Assembly: GCA_031261425.1 (NCBI GenBank)
Contig: JAISJR010000018.1
Location: forward strand, 1-64,000
Direction of reading: 5' to 3'
Source of the DNA: Planctomycetota bacterium
GTDB lineage: Bacteria; Planctomycetota; SZUA-567
DNA: 64,000 nucleotides
The notes under the pieces are model-generated. The model did no database searches, was not told the origin of the DNA, and saw nothing but the letters and a program-made list of their open reading frames with translations. Of the stretch, positions 52,501 through 61,394 are shown in pieces (the first letter of the stretch is position 1; each line of letters begins with the position of its first letter). Both the position numbers and the translations under genes were made by a program.

Positions 52501-53190
52501 GTAATGCAACGTTTTGCCGGCGCGCAAATCGGCGGCGAGTTGTTGATGACGCTTGGCGTTGCCCGCCTGACGGCTGACGCGCTTGATGTTTTTTTCCAAT
52601 TCTTCGACGAGGTCGTTGACGCGCAACAACGATTGGTTAGTTCGCTCCAAACGGGCGAGCGATTCTTTGCGGCGGACTTTGTATTTGCTGACGCCGGCGG
52701 CTTCTTCGAGGACGAGGCGGCGCTCTTCGGGCTTGGCTTGGAGCAGGGCTTCGACGCGCCCTTGTTCGATGAACGAATAGGCGGACATCCCGACGCCGGT
52801 GTCGAGAAAGAGGTCGCGAATATCGCGGCGGCGGCAGGGCTGTTTGTTGATTTCGTATTCGGAATCGCCGGAGCGGTATAAGCGGCGGGTAACGGCGATT
52901 TCGCCGAAAGCGAGCGGCAGGGCGTTGTCGGCGTTGTCGAAAACGAGCGACACTTCCGCCATGCCGAGCGGCTTGCGCCCCTGGGCGCCGGCGAAAATGA
53001 CATCCTGCATTTGCGTTCCGCGCAAATTTTTGGCGCTCGACTCGCCCAACACCCATTTTATCGCGTCAACGACGTTGGACTTGCCGCACCCGTTCGGACC
53101 GAGAACGGCGGTGATGCCCGCCGCCATATCAAAAGACGTGCGGTCGGCGAAGGATTTGAAACCGTAAAGTTCGACCCGTTTGAGATACAT
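49540..53190 (-). CDS. smc: Chromosome segregation protein SMC
   Basis: 1216 residues. Walker A GPNGCGKSN (31-39), two long coiled-coil arms rich in Ala/Glu/Arg, a hinge at about 505-650 (GGVKAALLAKERGQIGDLLGM, GEVISPHGAMTGG), and the C-terminal LSGGEKALCAVALLFAIF signature with FCILDEVDGPLDESN. SMC with ScpA/ScpB loops and organises the chromosome; scp genes are not in the window. ATG 53190 starts MYLKRVELYGFKSF; upstream in-frame sequence is repeat. Confidence 0.96.
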   Translation of the reverse strand: MYLKRVELYGFKSFADRTSFDMAAGITAVLGPNGCGKSNVVDAIKWVLGESSAKNLRGTQMQDVIFAGAQGRKPLGMAEVSLVFDNADNALPLAFGEIAVTRRLYRSGDSEYEINKQPCRRRDIRDLFLDTGVGMSAYSFIEQGRVEALLQAKPEERRLVLEEAAGVSKYKVRRKESLARLERTNQSLLRVNDLVEELEKNIKRVSRQAGNAKRHQQLAADLRAGKTLHYTRLATTYLAQLSAGEKEKASGENLFAQKNSRQTELAQMITGLTGEELALQEKVEQGEREYRALQTALNQIQIELATAAEKRENLTATQQEATQRAAALREKLTALAAAETAAQTALAAAEAELAEYQKILDEQDSERNERQRQLDECEQKIAALRDAALTIAERRSEIRAAEAQASARAADGAARLREHLLNEEALRRRERELGAEKSEWQQKYDAAKNNFTALNERVTAARENEKQARLAAEREVAALAERQQKLSALRSRHATLQELADAHDGAFGGVKAALLAKERGQIGDLLGMVADILQVPPEYATAIETALGGAAQDLITRTAAGAQECIQYLKQNRAGRATFLPLDRISPRPPLRDEVLRQAGVVGEAFDLVDFADEYERAVAYLLNGVLIVRDLTTARELAGGAARGVRLVTLDGEVISPHGAMTGGQGNQQRGGLIARNAEKDALARQIADLAAQLAAGEATRQSYAEKVATSERERAELEAELTREIQTGGALERELSVKNSEHQRAIADVANFDAVKIRLENASAAFANDRENFAAEKASLAAREQATTTEIQATLTAQKSARENLDALGNSLAGGRERRGAASGAVNEWSRRLQECATNQREIAAELTAREAAAGAAASDHAAVQTRLSALKAQEVELLAKRDATGDAGDKEQLRDLRERLERLRGEEKEAQSAANAAYQTVNAAQVKISELNVRLETVAEKARAELGLEDLAAVAREHWREPVFSAATGEALIEPQTPIMIEDTDINTLDDAALADLVQALSDKIARLGPVNMYAIEELAELEARAEFYQVEREDIQAAADDLLSMIEKFNRECDRKFAETFEKVKVNFQEMFTYLFGGGQAELVLAEPLANEGERGIEIIARPPGKSPKSISLLSGGEKALCAVALLFAIFRCKPSPFCILDEVDGPLDESNIDRFMEAVRKFTADTQFIIISHSKRTMSMVDTIYGVTQEQPGVSTRYSLQFTAAPRDDAA

Positions 53191-53218
53191 CGGCGCGTAG
53201 TTCCATTGAAAAGAACGT

Positions 53219-53513
53219 ATCCACGAATTTTCACGAATTAGACGAATTAAAACGAAACCGAGCGAAGCGAAGGTTAGTGGGCTTTCCAAATTTTTTGTTT
53301 CTCACAGAGGCACGGAGACACAGAGTTCCACAGAGAAAAAATGAATTTGTTTAATTCTTTTTTTCTCTTTTCTCTCTCCGCGCCTCTGTGGCTCTGTGAG
53401 AAATCTCTTGCTCTCAATTCGTGTTAATTCGTGTAATTCGTGGACAAAAAATCTCTCTTTTTTATTCGTAAAAATTCGCGTCTTGGGGTTGACTGCGTAA
53501 CACGAGTTATAAA
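53219..53513. repeat. Long inverted-repeat element, copy 3
   Basis: AATTTTCACGAATTAGACGA, AACCGAGCGAAGCGAAGG, two mirrored blocks of the CACAGAGGCACGGAG type, AATTCGTGTAATTCGTGG and the CTGCGTAACACGAGTT end. Same plan as 15539-15875, but the smc-side end is truncated near 53219. It fills the smc-serA gap. Confidence 0.8.
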
Positions 53514-53531
53514 TTTTCCCCGTGCCCCGCC

Positions 53532-55121
53532 TTACAACTTGCAGTAAAACACTTTTTCGACGCCGCCGACGCCGAGGAGTTTTTTCAGCAAGTCGTCGGT
53601 CGCCGGCTGGTCGATGGCGATGGTCATACTCGCCCGTTGGCGGCTGGTGAGCGCGCCGACTTCCATATGTTCGATGTTGACGCCCGCTTCGCCGATGAGC
53701 GTCCCGAATTTGCCGACGTAACCCGGCGTGTCGGGATAGCGCAAAAAGAGCAAGTGTTTTCCCAGCCGCATATCAATGTCGGCGTCGTCAAGCCGAATCA
53801 GCCGGAAAATTTGGTCGCCCGAAACCGTGCCGCCCACCACCGTCGTTACCTCGGCGCTCCGCAACGTTACGTCCACGCGATTGTGATAAACCGGTCCCGC
53901 CGCCTGCGCGCCGCTGGCGACCGCCAACCCGCGCTCTTTGGCGAGCGACAAGGCGTTGACTATGTTTAAGCCGCCGAGTCCCGATTTTTCCAACACGCCA
54001 ATCACCGCCGCCGCGCTGACTTCGCCGGTGTCTTTGCCGTCAAAGACCTCGCCGCGGCAGTTGACCTCGACCGCCACCGGCGCGCCGCGCAACAGCGTCG
54101 CCGCGATTTTCGCCAACTTTTCCGCCAACTCGACGTAAGCCGTCAAACTTTTTTCGTGCGTAATCGACAAATTCACCGCGTTGATAATTTCGCCGCGCCG
54201 GAAATACGCGACGACTTGTTCCGCCATTTGCAGACCGCAACGCTCTTCGGCTTCTTCGGTCGAAGCGCCGAGATGCGGCGTCAGCAAAATGTTTTTGACG
54301 CCAATCAGCGGACTGTCGGCGAGCGGCTCTTGGGCGAAAACGTCGAGTCCCGCGCCGGCGAGATGTCCCGCCTTGACCGCCTCGGCTAACGCGGCTTCGT
54401 CGATGATGCCGCCGCGCGCGCAGTTGACAATCCGCGCGCCTTTTTTCATTTTGGCGATGAAGGCGGCGTTGACCAAGTTGCGCGTTTCGTCCGTCAGCGG
54501 CGTGTGAATGGTGATGAAATCGGCGAGCGCGGCGAGTTCGTCGAGCGTTACCAAACGCACGCCGATTTGTCGCGCGCGGTCGGCGGATAAAAACGGGTCG
54601 TTGGCGACGATTTTCATACCGGCGGCGGTCATCACTTTGGCGACGTGCGAGCCGATGCGTCCCATCCCGATTAAGCCGAGCGTTTTTTCATAGACCTCGG
54701 CGCCGACCAAATCCTTCTTTTCCCATTTGCCCTCGTGCATCAGCCGGTCGGCGCGCGCCGTGTTGCGGGCGCAGGCGAAGATGAGGGCGAGCGCTTGCTC
54801 GGCGGCGGACGTGGTGTTGCCGAACGGCGTGTTCATCACGACGATGCCTTTTTCCGTCGCCGCTTTTTTGTCGATGTTGTCGGTGCCGACGCCGGCGCGT
54901 CCGATAAGTTTTAGCCGCGCGCCCGCTTTTTCGACGGCGGCGCGGGTAACGGTCGTGCCGCTACGAATCAGCAGGGCGTCGAGGTCGCCGATTTTTTCGA
55001 GCAACTCGTCGGGCGCGTATTTGCCGCGCACTTCGACGGCGTCCGCGCCGAATTCTTTTTTCAACAGTTCCAAACCGCTACCCTTGATGTTGTCGGCGGC
55101 GGCGATGCGCAAAGTCGTCAT
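53532..55121 (-). CDS. serA: D-3-phosphoglycerate dehydrogenase, long form
   Basis: 529 residues. NAD site LGLIGMGRIGSHVAKV, active-site Arg/Glu/His in NCARGGIIDEAAL and LTPHLGASTEEA, an intervening ASB domain and C-terminal ACT domain (LFLRYPDTPGYVGKFGTLIGEAGVNIEHMEVG). It starts serine synthesis; the ACT domain allows serine feedback. AAAGGAATC precedes the ATG. Confidence 0.97.
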   Translation of the reverse strand: MTTLRIAAADNIKGSGLELLKKEFGADAVEVRGKYAPDELLEKIGDLDALLIRSGTTVTRAAVEKAGARLKLIGRAGVGTDNIDKKAATEKGIVVMNTPFGNTTSAAEQALALIFACARNTARADRLMHEGKWEKKDLVGAEVYEKTLGLIGMGRIGSHVAKVMTAAGMKIVANDPFLSADRARQIGVRLVTLDELAALADFITIHTPLTDETRNLVNAAFIAKMKKGARIVNCARGGIIDEAALAEAVKAGHLAGAGLDVFAQEPLADSPLIGVKNILLTPHLGASTEEAEERCGLQMAEQVVAYFRRGEIINAVNLSITHEKSLTAYVELAEKLAKIAATLLRGAPVAVEVNCRGEVFDGKDTGEVSAAAVIGVLEKSGLGGLNIVNALSLAKERGLAVASGAQAAGPVYHNRVDVTLRSAEVTTVVGGTVSGDQIFRLIRLDDADIDMRLGKHLLFLRYPDTPGYVGKFGTLIGEAGVNIEHMEVGALTSRQRASMTIAIDQPATDDLLKKLLGVGGVEKVFYCKL

Positions 55122-55137
55122 AAGCGATTCCTTTCGG

Positions 55138-55210
55138 GTTAGAGTTTAGAGCGCAAAGTTTAGAGTTTAGAGTTGAGCGGTGGAGTCATTTTTAATAATG
55201 CGCGAAGCGC
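55138..55210. repeat. Heptamer arm (GAGTTTA) with repeat core
   Basis: GTTAGAGTTTAGAGC, GTTTAGAGTTGAGCGGTGG and GCGCGAAGCGC. It adjoins composite element copy 2; the opposite arm is near 55635-55672. Confidence 0.7.
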
Positions 55211-55221
55211 AATCCGATTTT

Positions 55222-55607
55222 ATTCCCCTCTACGGAGGGGCTGGGGCGGACTATCCGCTGGCATCGCAACGCTCTGTTTTATATGTCGCGATGACGGGGT
55301 GGTGATAAATTTATTCCGCTAATCGCCCCGCAGGGGCGGCGCGTAACAGCCCAGCGCAACGCGCTGGGTAAAAAGTCACCCATAAAAATACGCGCCCTGC
55401 AAGGGCAATGCAAAAAACTCCACTGCCCTTACAGGGCGCATTTTTCGGCAACGCTAACCCAGCCCGCCGGAAAATCAAAGAGCCGATTTTCCTCTGGGCT
55501 GGGCTGTTACACTCTGCCGCTTCGCGGCGATTGGCGGAATAATTTATCCACCACCCCGTCAATTGGCGATAGAACCGCCAATTGCCACCCCTCCATAGAG
55601 GGGAATT
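55222..55607. repeat. Composite nested inverted-repeat element, copy 2
   Basis: ATTCCCCTCTACGGAGGGG outer start, GACGGGGTGGTGAT, inner element from CGCCCCGCAGGGGCGGCGCG to CCGCTTCGCGGCG, then CCACCCCGTC and the outer end CCCCTCCATAGAGGGGAATT. Same order of parts as 3730-4144. No gene. Confidence 0.8.
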
Positions 55608-55635
55608 AAATTTGCCGCGCTTCGCGCTCATTCTT

Positions 55636-56316
55636 TCAACTCTCAACTCTCAACTCTAAACTCTCCCTTTGTAGCCAGTCCAAATTTTGGTTAATCGCGT
55701 CGAAAGCGTCGATGCGCCAATCGGCGAGCGACAAGTCCTGATTGCCGGAGGTCGGGTTGCGATAGGCGACGCAGAACATCGCCGCGCGTTTCGCCGCCAA
55801 CACGCCGGTCGCCGCGTCTTCGATGACCGCGCACTCCGCCGGCTCGCTTCGCACCGCCGCCGCCGCGCGTAAAAAAATGTCCGGCGCCGGTTTGCTGTGC
55901 GGCAAATCCTCGCCGGAAACCAGCGCGTCGAAAAATTCGGCGATTTGCAACTTGCCCAAAATCAAACGAATCAAATCCCACGACGAAGACGACGCCACGG
56001 CGGTTTTGACGCGCCGGTCTTTGAGCAACGCGAGCAACGCCGGAACGCCCGCCACCGGTCGCAAGTCGGCGGCGCGAAACATCGGCAACAACAGCGCGTC
56101 GTGCGCCGCGCGGAGTTCGTCCACCGATTGGCGCAAATTAAATTTCCGCCGGTAATGCGCCCACGAGTCCGGCGTGCTTAACCCGACGCAATGCTCGACA
56201 TCCGCGAGCGTCGCCGTTACGCCCGCCGTCCGCAACGTCGCGAGGTCCACTTCAAAATGCAACGGCTGACTGTTCACTAACACGCCGTCCATATCAAAAA
56301 TTACGGTGTTACGCAT
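55636..56316 (-). CDS. HAD-superfamily phosphatase/phosphomutase (beta-PGM-like)
   Basis: 226 residues. Motif I FDMDGVLVNS, helical cap, motif II ASSSS, HSKPAPDIFL (motif III Lys) and EDAATGVLAAKRA (motif IV). Typical of beta-phosphoglucomutase or small sugar-phosphate phosphatases. AGGAG lies upstream. The last residues (about ESLELRVES) and TGA are encoded by GAGTTTA/GAGTTGA repeat arms. Confidence 0.9.
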   Translation of the reverse strand: MRNTVIFDMDGVLVNSQPLHFEVDLATLRTAGVTATLADVEHCVGLSTPDSWAHYRRKFNLRQSVDELRAAHDALLLPMFRAADLRPVAGVPALLALLKDRRVKTAVASSSSWDLIRLILGKLQIAEFFDALVSGEDLPHSKPAPDIFLRAAAAVRSEPAECAVIEDAATGVLAAKRAAMFCVAYRNPTSGNQDLSLADWRIDAFDAINQNLDWLQRESLELRVES

Positions 56317-56336
56317 TGGGGGAACTCCTGTTAATC

Positions 56337-56440
56337 AATTAAAAATTACAAATTAAAAATGTCGGATTGAACTTGAAAGATGCGCGAAGCGAATTTGAAA
56401 AATAAAAACTCCACAATTTTTAATTTTTAATTGTGAATTG
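56337..56440. repeat. Heptamer-armed repeat, AATTAAA arms
   Basis: Core GCGCGAAGCGAATTTGAAAAA then TAAAAACTCCACAA, reverse orientation. Confidence 0.8.
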
Positions 56441-56441
56441 C

Positions 56442-57794
56442 TCACTCCATTCCATACCGGTTGGCGATGGAAATACCGCTGAGCAACGCGCCGACGATGC
56501 CCAAAAAACCTTGGTCGGTGCCGATTAAATACAGGTTGGCGAGCGCCGTTTTGCCGTCGCGGCGTTTGACCGGCGAGCCGTAAATCGCGCCGCGATAATG
56601 ACCGGTGAAACGCGCCACCGTGCGCGGCGTGAATAAATCAGACCAGACAATTTTTTCGCGCAACGCCGGATAAAATTTTTCCGCCGCGCGGAGCAGACGC
56701 TCGGCGGCGTCTTTTTTCTGCGCGAGATACGCGGCGCGGTCGAGATTTTTCCACCGGTCGAAATTCGCGCGCGCGGTAACCCGCAAACTCGGCTCCGTCG
56801 TAAAATTAAAATTGTTCGGACAACAAATCACGCCGGAATTGTCGTCGATGAAATCCGCCGGCTCGTTGAAAATAAAATTATCGGTCTGCGAGAAAAAAGT
56901 AATCGCCGCGCCGTCGCCGCGCGCGGGTTCGCTTAAAGATAAAACCAATTCCGCGAAGCCCAATTTGCCGCCGGATTCTTCATTATTGACGCCGCACAGC
57001 GCCGCCGTTTCGACCGCGCCCGCCGAGGAAAAAATCAGCGGCGCGGCGATTGCTTCGCCCGTGGTCAATTCGACTTTTTCCGCGCGGCTCGCGCTCGCGA
57101 CAATCCGCGCCACTTTCGCGCCGTAGCGCAACTCGCCGCCGTTGGCGATAAATTGCGTAATTAGCAGTTCGATGATTTTTTTCATTCCGGCGCGCGGGCG
57201 GCAGAAGCCGCCGCGGAAAACCGCTTTCCACATCGTCGCGAATTGCGTCCAGTCCATATCGTTTTCGGCGGCGTTGCCGTAATACATCAACGGACAGAGC
57301 AACATTTCGCGCAACGTTTCGTCGGGAATAAACGCCGCTAATTTCTCGCGCGTTGACGCCGGAACGGCGGTCAGAGTAGTGTCGTCGTAATCGTTCAGCG
57401 CCGCCGTCAGCGCGTCGAAACCGGCGAGCGAGCGCGGAAAATCGGCGGCGACGCCGGCGCGAAAATCGGCGAAGTTGTTGGTGAAACGCAAGCGGCGCGC
57501 TGGAAAAACAATCGCGGAAAAATTTTGTTCGACCAAATCCAGGTCGGCGTGGCGCAGGCGCAATTGGCGCGACAGTTTGGTCAGCGGTTCGCCGCGCGCG
57601 CCGGCGCGCGCGAAATTGGTCATCGCGTGCAGACCGACATCAATCACGCGCTCGCCGCGCCGGTAATAAGAATTGAGTCCGCCGGCGACGGCGTGCGCTT
57701 CGAGTAGGAGCGCTTTTTTGCCGGACAAACCCAGCCGGATGCCGGTCGCCAGCCCCGATAATCCCGCACCGATGATGATGGCGTCGTAATTCAT
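56442..57794 (-). CDS. FAD-dependent oxidoreductase, phytoene desaturase/CrtISO-like
   Basis: 450 residues. Dinucleotide-binding IIGAGLSGLATGIRLGLSGKKALLLEAHAVAGGLNS at the start and the C-terminal LYLIGTDQGFLGIVGALLSGISIANR block of the CrtI/CrtISO amine-oxidase-like family. Substrate could be a carotenoid, a retinol-like or another polyene lipid. No other carotenoid gene is in the window. Confidence 0.87.
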   Translation of the reverse strand: MNYDAIIIGAGLSGLATGIRLGLSGKKALLLEAHAVAGGLNSYYRRGERVIDVGLHAMTNFARAGARGEPLTKLSRQLRLRHADLDLVEQNFSAIVFPARRLRFTNNFADFRAGVAADFPRSLAGFDALTAALNDYDDTTLTAVPASTREKLAAFIPDETLREMLLCPLMYYGNAAENDMDWTQFATMWKAVFRGGFCRPRAGMKKIIELLITQFIANGGELRYGAKVARIVASASRAEKVELTTGEAIAAPLIFSSAGAVETAALCGVNNEESGGKLGFAELVLSLSEPARGDGAAITFFSQTDNFIFNEPADFIDDNSGVICCPNNFNFTTEPSLRVTARANFDRWKNLDRAAYLAQKKDAAERLLRAAEKFYPALREKIVWSDLFTPRTVARFTGHYRGAIYGSPVKRRDGKTALANLYLIGTDQGFLGIVGALLSGISIANRYGME

Positions 57795-57815
57795 TTCTTT
57801 TCCAAATCCGGCGAA

Positions 57816-57922
57816 GTTTAGAGTTTAGAGTTGAGAGTTTAGAGTTGAGCAGAGGTTGCGCTTCGCGCGTCTTAAAAATAAAACCCCACTCTCTCCACTC
57901 TCAACTCTAAACTCTCAACTCT
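57816..57922. repeat. Heptamer-armed repeat, GAGTTTA arms
   Basis: GTTTAGAGTTTAGAGTTGAG on one side and TCAACTCTAAACTCTCAACT on the other; core GAGGTTGCGCTTCGCGCGTC then TTAAAAATAAAACCCCAC, the closest GC-armed match to 33603-33689. Confidence 0.85.
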
Positions 57923-57923
57923 G

Positions 57924-59126
57924 TTACTTCCGCAACCTTGGGTCCATCGCGTCGCGGAGTCCTTCGCCGATTAAATTGTAGGCGGTCATTGCCGCGAAAA
58001 TGGCGAGACCGGGGAAAATGCTGAGCCACCAATTCGGCAACGGGCTGTCGCGTCCTTCCATCAATAATTCGCCCCACGTCGCCGTCGGCGACGCCACGCC
58101 GATGCCCAAAAACGACAAGCCGCTTTCCATCGCAATCGCGCCGGCGATGCTGAACGAGATGCCCACCAACACCGGCGCGAGCGCGTTCGGCAAAATATGG
58201 CGAAACACGACGCGCGCTCGACTCGCCCCCAACGCCCGCGCCGCCGCGACGTAATCGAGCGACCGCTGTTTGAAAATTTCGCCGCGAATCACCATTGCCG
58301 TGCCGGTCCAGCCGGTCAGCCCGATGATGAGCATAATGTTAAGAATCGACCGTTGGTCGAGAAAGGCAATCACCGTCAAAATCAAAAAAAACGTCGGAAA
58401 GCACATCAAAATTTCGATGGCGCGTGAAATCAAAATGTCCACCCAGCCGCCGCAATAACCGGCAATCGCCCCGACCAACAAGCCAATCGCCGTCGCAATC
58501 GCCACCGAAATAAAACCGACCGTCAGCGACACCCGCGAGCCGTAAGCCAGCCGCGCCAACACGTCGCGCCCGACTTCGTCCGAGCCGAGATACGAATAAC
58601 GCTCGCCGGTCGCGGCGCCGGTCGCCGTTGCGCGACTCGTCACTGCGTGACTCCAACTCGGCGGCGTTTTCGGGCGGAACATTCCCTGCTCATACGGACC
58701 GTAAGGCGCGAGCGGAAACAGTCCGCGTCCGGCGTGTTGTTCGGCGGCGAGATAATAATTTTGCGGCTGATTGCGGCTCGACGTGAAAATGAACGGCAAC
58801 AATAACAACGTCCCGCCGACGAGAAGCGGACGGCGGCGGCGGCGAAAAAGAACGGCGCAAACGCCCGCCCAAACGGCAAAGAGAAAGAGGTAGTTGAAGG
58901 CGACATCGAGCAGATATTCGCGCGTATCGACCGGCGCGAAAAATTCGCGCCAGAAAGGAAACGTCAACGCGCCGTCGGCGGCGAGCCAATAAAACGGCAG
59001 GCGTCCGGCGATAAACGGCGCGGCGAGGGCGACGGCGAAAAAGAGCGCCGCCGCGCCGAGTCCCGCGACCGCGAGGCGGTTTTTCTTGAACTGCGTCCAG
59101 ACGATTTGCCAATAACTGTGCGACAT
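57924..59126 (-). CDS. Oligopeptide-type ABC transporter permease (OppC/YejE-like)
   Basis: 400 residues, longer than typical OppC (~300). After the first helix (about 20-38) there is an insertion of ~120 residues with two extra hydrophobic stretches. The conserved part follows: YSYLGSDEVGRDVLARLAYGSRVSL and the EAA-type loop DYVAAARALGASRARVVFRHILPNALAP, with about five helices in total. It forms the channel for a peptide or other solute; the second permease, ATPases and binding protein are not here, unless they lie beyond the window. Confidence 0.9.
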   Translation of the reverse strand: MSHSYWQIVWTQFKKNRLAVAGLGAAALFFAVALAAPFIAGRLPFYWLAADGALTFPFWREFFAPVDTREYLLDVAFNYLFLFAVWAGVCAVLFRRRRRPLLVGGTLLLLPFIFTSSRNQPQNYYLAAEQHAGRGLFPLAPYGPYEQGMFRPKTPPSWSHAVTSRATATGAATGERYSYLGSDEVGRDVLARLAYGSRVSLTVGFISVAIATAIGLLVGAIAGYCGGWVDILISRAIEILMCFPTFFLILTVIAFLDQRSILNIMLIIGLTGWTGTAMVIRGEIFKQRSLDYVAAARALGASRARVVFRHILPNALAPVLVGISFSIAGAIAMESGLSFLGIGVASPTATWGELLMEGRDSPLPNWWLSIFPGLAIFAAMTAYNLIGEGLRDAMDPRLRK

Positions 59127-59130
59127 AATG

Positions 59131-59255
59131 AGCAGTGGGCAGTGGTCAGTGAGCAGTGAACAGTAAGCAATGGGCAGTTGACGGTGAAAAGTGGACGGTG
59201 AACAACTTGCGACGAACTCTCTTACTGCTCACTGCCCACTGACCACCGCTCACTT
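59131..59255. repeat. Heptamer-armed repeat, CAGTGRG arms (longest copy)
   Basis: At least ten left units (GCAGTGG, TCAGTGA, ACAGTAA, ACGGTGA and similar) and five right units around AACAACTTGCGACGAACTC. It overlaps the ppk stop codon. Confidence 0.8.
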
Positions 59256-61367
59256 TTTCCGCGTTCTTGCCACGAAAATGCCGCGTTCCGGCGCTTTCGG
59301 CGGTTGCGCTTCGCGGACGGCGTCGGCGTATAACTCGGCTTGACTGCGCATCGGTTTTTCGCGGTCGGGTTTCACCCGCGCGTAACCGCCGTCCGGACGC
59401 ATTTCCCACGCCTTCACGTTGTCGGTTAAACCGGCGTTTAAGACGCGCAAGACCTTTTTGCGGCAGTCGGCGTCCAGTATCGGAAACAGCAATTCCAGTC
59501 GGTCGTCGAAATTCCGCTCCATCCAGTCCGCGCTCGCGACATACACTTCTTCCTCGCCGCCGTTGTGAAAATGGAAAATGCGCGAGTGCTCCAAAAAGCG
59601 GTCGATGACGCCGGTTACGCGAATGTTTTCCGACAATCCTTTCACGCCGGCGCGCAAGCGGCACATTCCGCGCACCAACAGTTCGATTTTCACGCCGGCG
59701 GCGGACGCTGCGTAAAGCGCGGCGATGATTTCCGGGTCGGTCAACGAATTCATTTTGGCGCGAATGAAGCCGCGCGTCTGCGGCGAATGTTTGCCGATTT
59801 CGCGCCGAATCAATTGCAACACGCGCGGGCGCAAATTCGTCGGCGCCATCGTGATGCGGTTCCACTGCGGCGGCAACGAGTAACCGGTAATCACGTTGAA
59901 AAAACTGCCGATGTCGCGCCCGAACGCCGGGTCGCAAGTGAACAAGCCGATGTCGGTGTAGAGCCGCGCCGTTTTGTCGTTGTAATTGCCGGTCGCCAAA
60001 TGGACGTAGCGCCGAATGCCGTCGTCTTCGTGGCGGACAATCAACATCACTTTGCTGTGGGTTTTGTAGCCGACCACGCCGTAAATCACGTGCGCGCCGG
60101 CGGCGTCGAGCGCCCGCGCCCACGCGATATTGTTATGCTCGTCGAACCGCGCCCGCAATTCGACCAACGCCGTAACCTGTTTGCCGAGACGCGCCGCGTT
60201 GATGAGCGCCTTAATCAGCGGACTGTCGCCGGCGACGCGATACAACGTGATTTTTATCGCCAGCGCCTGCGGGTCGTTCGCCGCTTTTTTGACCATCTCG
60301 GTAATGGGGTCGAACTTCTGATAAGGCAGAGTCAGAATGTGGTCTTGGGCGCGAATGGCGGCGAAAATATCGTCGCCGGCAAGTTGCGGGTGCGGTTGCG
60401 GCGGAAACGCCGGATTCGACAAATCGGCGCGTTTGACTTTGCTCGCCAACTCAAAAAATCCTTTGCGGTTAAGCGGCAGGGGCAAGCGGTAAATTTGCTG
60501 GTCGTCCGGCAGATGCAAACTGCCGCGCAAAAAATTCAGCACGTCGTCGGGCATGCGTTCGGAGGCGTGAATGGCGACGGGCTCGCCCCAGCGCCGTCCG
60601 CGCACCGCTTCGTCCACCGCGCCGAGCAGGTCCTTCGCGGCATCGTCGTCGATGACGGTTTCGGCGTCGCGCAGGACGCGAAACAAATACGAGTCGGTGA
60701 TTTCGTAGCCGCTCAACACGCTGGTCGCGAATATCCGAATAATGTCTTCCAACATCACGAAGCGGACGGTTTTGGGGTCGGGCGAGGGCAGTTGATAAAA
60801 GCGGTCGAGCCCGCCGGGGATTTGCATCAAAATCGTCGTCGTCCGGCGGAACAATTTATTTTCGGCTTCCGGCAACGAGGCGACGGTGAAGAGCAAATAC
60901 AACGCGCCGCTGGTCAACAACGGGAACGGATGACCGGGGTCGATGGCGAGCGGCGTCAGCACCGGCGCGATGGCATTTTCATAAATGGTCAGCAGATATT
61001 CGCGGTCGGCGGCGGTGAAAGCGGCGCGCTCGACCAATTGGACGCCTTGCGCGGACAGTTGCGGCAGGAGGTCGCGGACGAGCGTCGTCTGTTGCCGCTT
61101 TTGCATTTCGTCGAAGCGCTCGCGGATGGCGCGCAGGACGGGGCGCGGCGCGTTGTCGCCGTCGCGGAGTTTGCGGAGCAAACCGGCGACGCGGACTTGC
61201 GTGAACTCGTCCAAATTCGACGACACGATGGCGATGAATTTGAGCCGCTCCAACAACGGCACGTCGGGATTTTCGGCTTCGGCAAGCACGCGGAAATTGA
61301 AGTCAACCCAACTGAGTTCGCGGTCGATGAGCGGCGCGTCCGGCATAGGCGGCGGGGATTTTTTCAT
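59250..61367 (-). CDS. ppk: Polyphosphate kinase 1
   Basis: 705 residues. N-terminal FxxREL-type start (LIDRELSWVDFNFRVL), phosphorylated-His region YKTHSKVMLIVR, HLATGNYND, and the second His in FLEHSRIFHF. PPK1 makes long-chain polyphosphate from ATP at the membrane. GGAG lies before the ATG. No ppx is adjacent. The stop TGA is part of a repeat arm. Confidence 0.96.
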   Translation of the reverse strand: MKKSPPPMPDAPLIDRELSWVDFNFRVLAEAENPDVPLLERLKFIAIVSSNLDEFTQVRVAGLLRKLRDGDNAPRPVLRAIRERFDEMQKRQQTTLVRDLLPQLSAQGVQLVERAAFTAADREYLLTIYENAIAPVLTPLAIDPGHPFPLLTSGALYLLFTVASLPEAENKLFRRTTTILMQIPGGLDRFYQLPSPDPKTVRFVMLEDIIRIFATSVLSGYEITDSYLFRVLRDAETVIDDDAAKDLLGAVDEAVRGRRWGEPVAIHASERMPDDVLNFLRGSLHLPDDQQIYRLPLPLNRKGFFELASKVKRADLSNPAFPPQPHPQLAGDDIFAAIRAQDHILTLPYQKFDPITEMVKKAANDPQALAIKITLYRVAGDSPLIKALINAARLGKQVTALVELRARFDEHNNIAWARALDAAGAHVIYGVVGYKTHSKVMLIVRHEDDGIRRYVHLATGNYNDKTARLYTDIGLFTCDPAFGRDIGSFFNVITGYSLPPQWNRITMAPTNLRPRVLQLIRREIGKHSPQTRGFIRAKMNSLTDPEIIAALYAASAAGVKIELLVRGMCRLRAGVKGLSENIRVTGVIDRFLEHSRIFHFHNGGEEEVYVASADWMERNFDDRLELLFPILDADCRKKVLRVLNAGLTDNVKAWEMRPDGGYARVKPDREKPMRSQAELYADAVREAQPPKAPERGIFVARTRKK

Positions 61368-61394
61368 AAAAGTAACTCCTTTGATTTTTAATTT

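Noticed and set aside
59565-61391. 608-codon frame opposite ppk
   Set aside because: Shadow of ppk with the same compositional signature; no domain.
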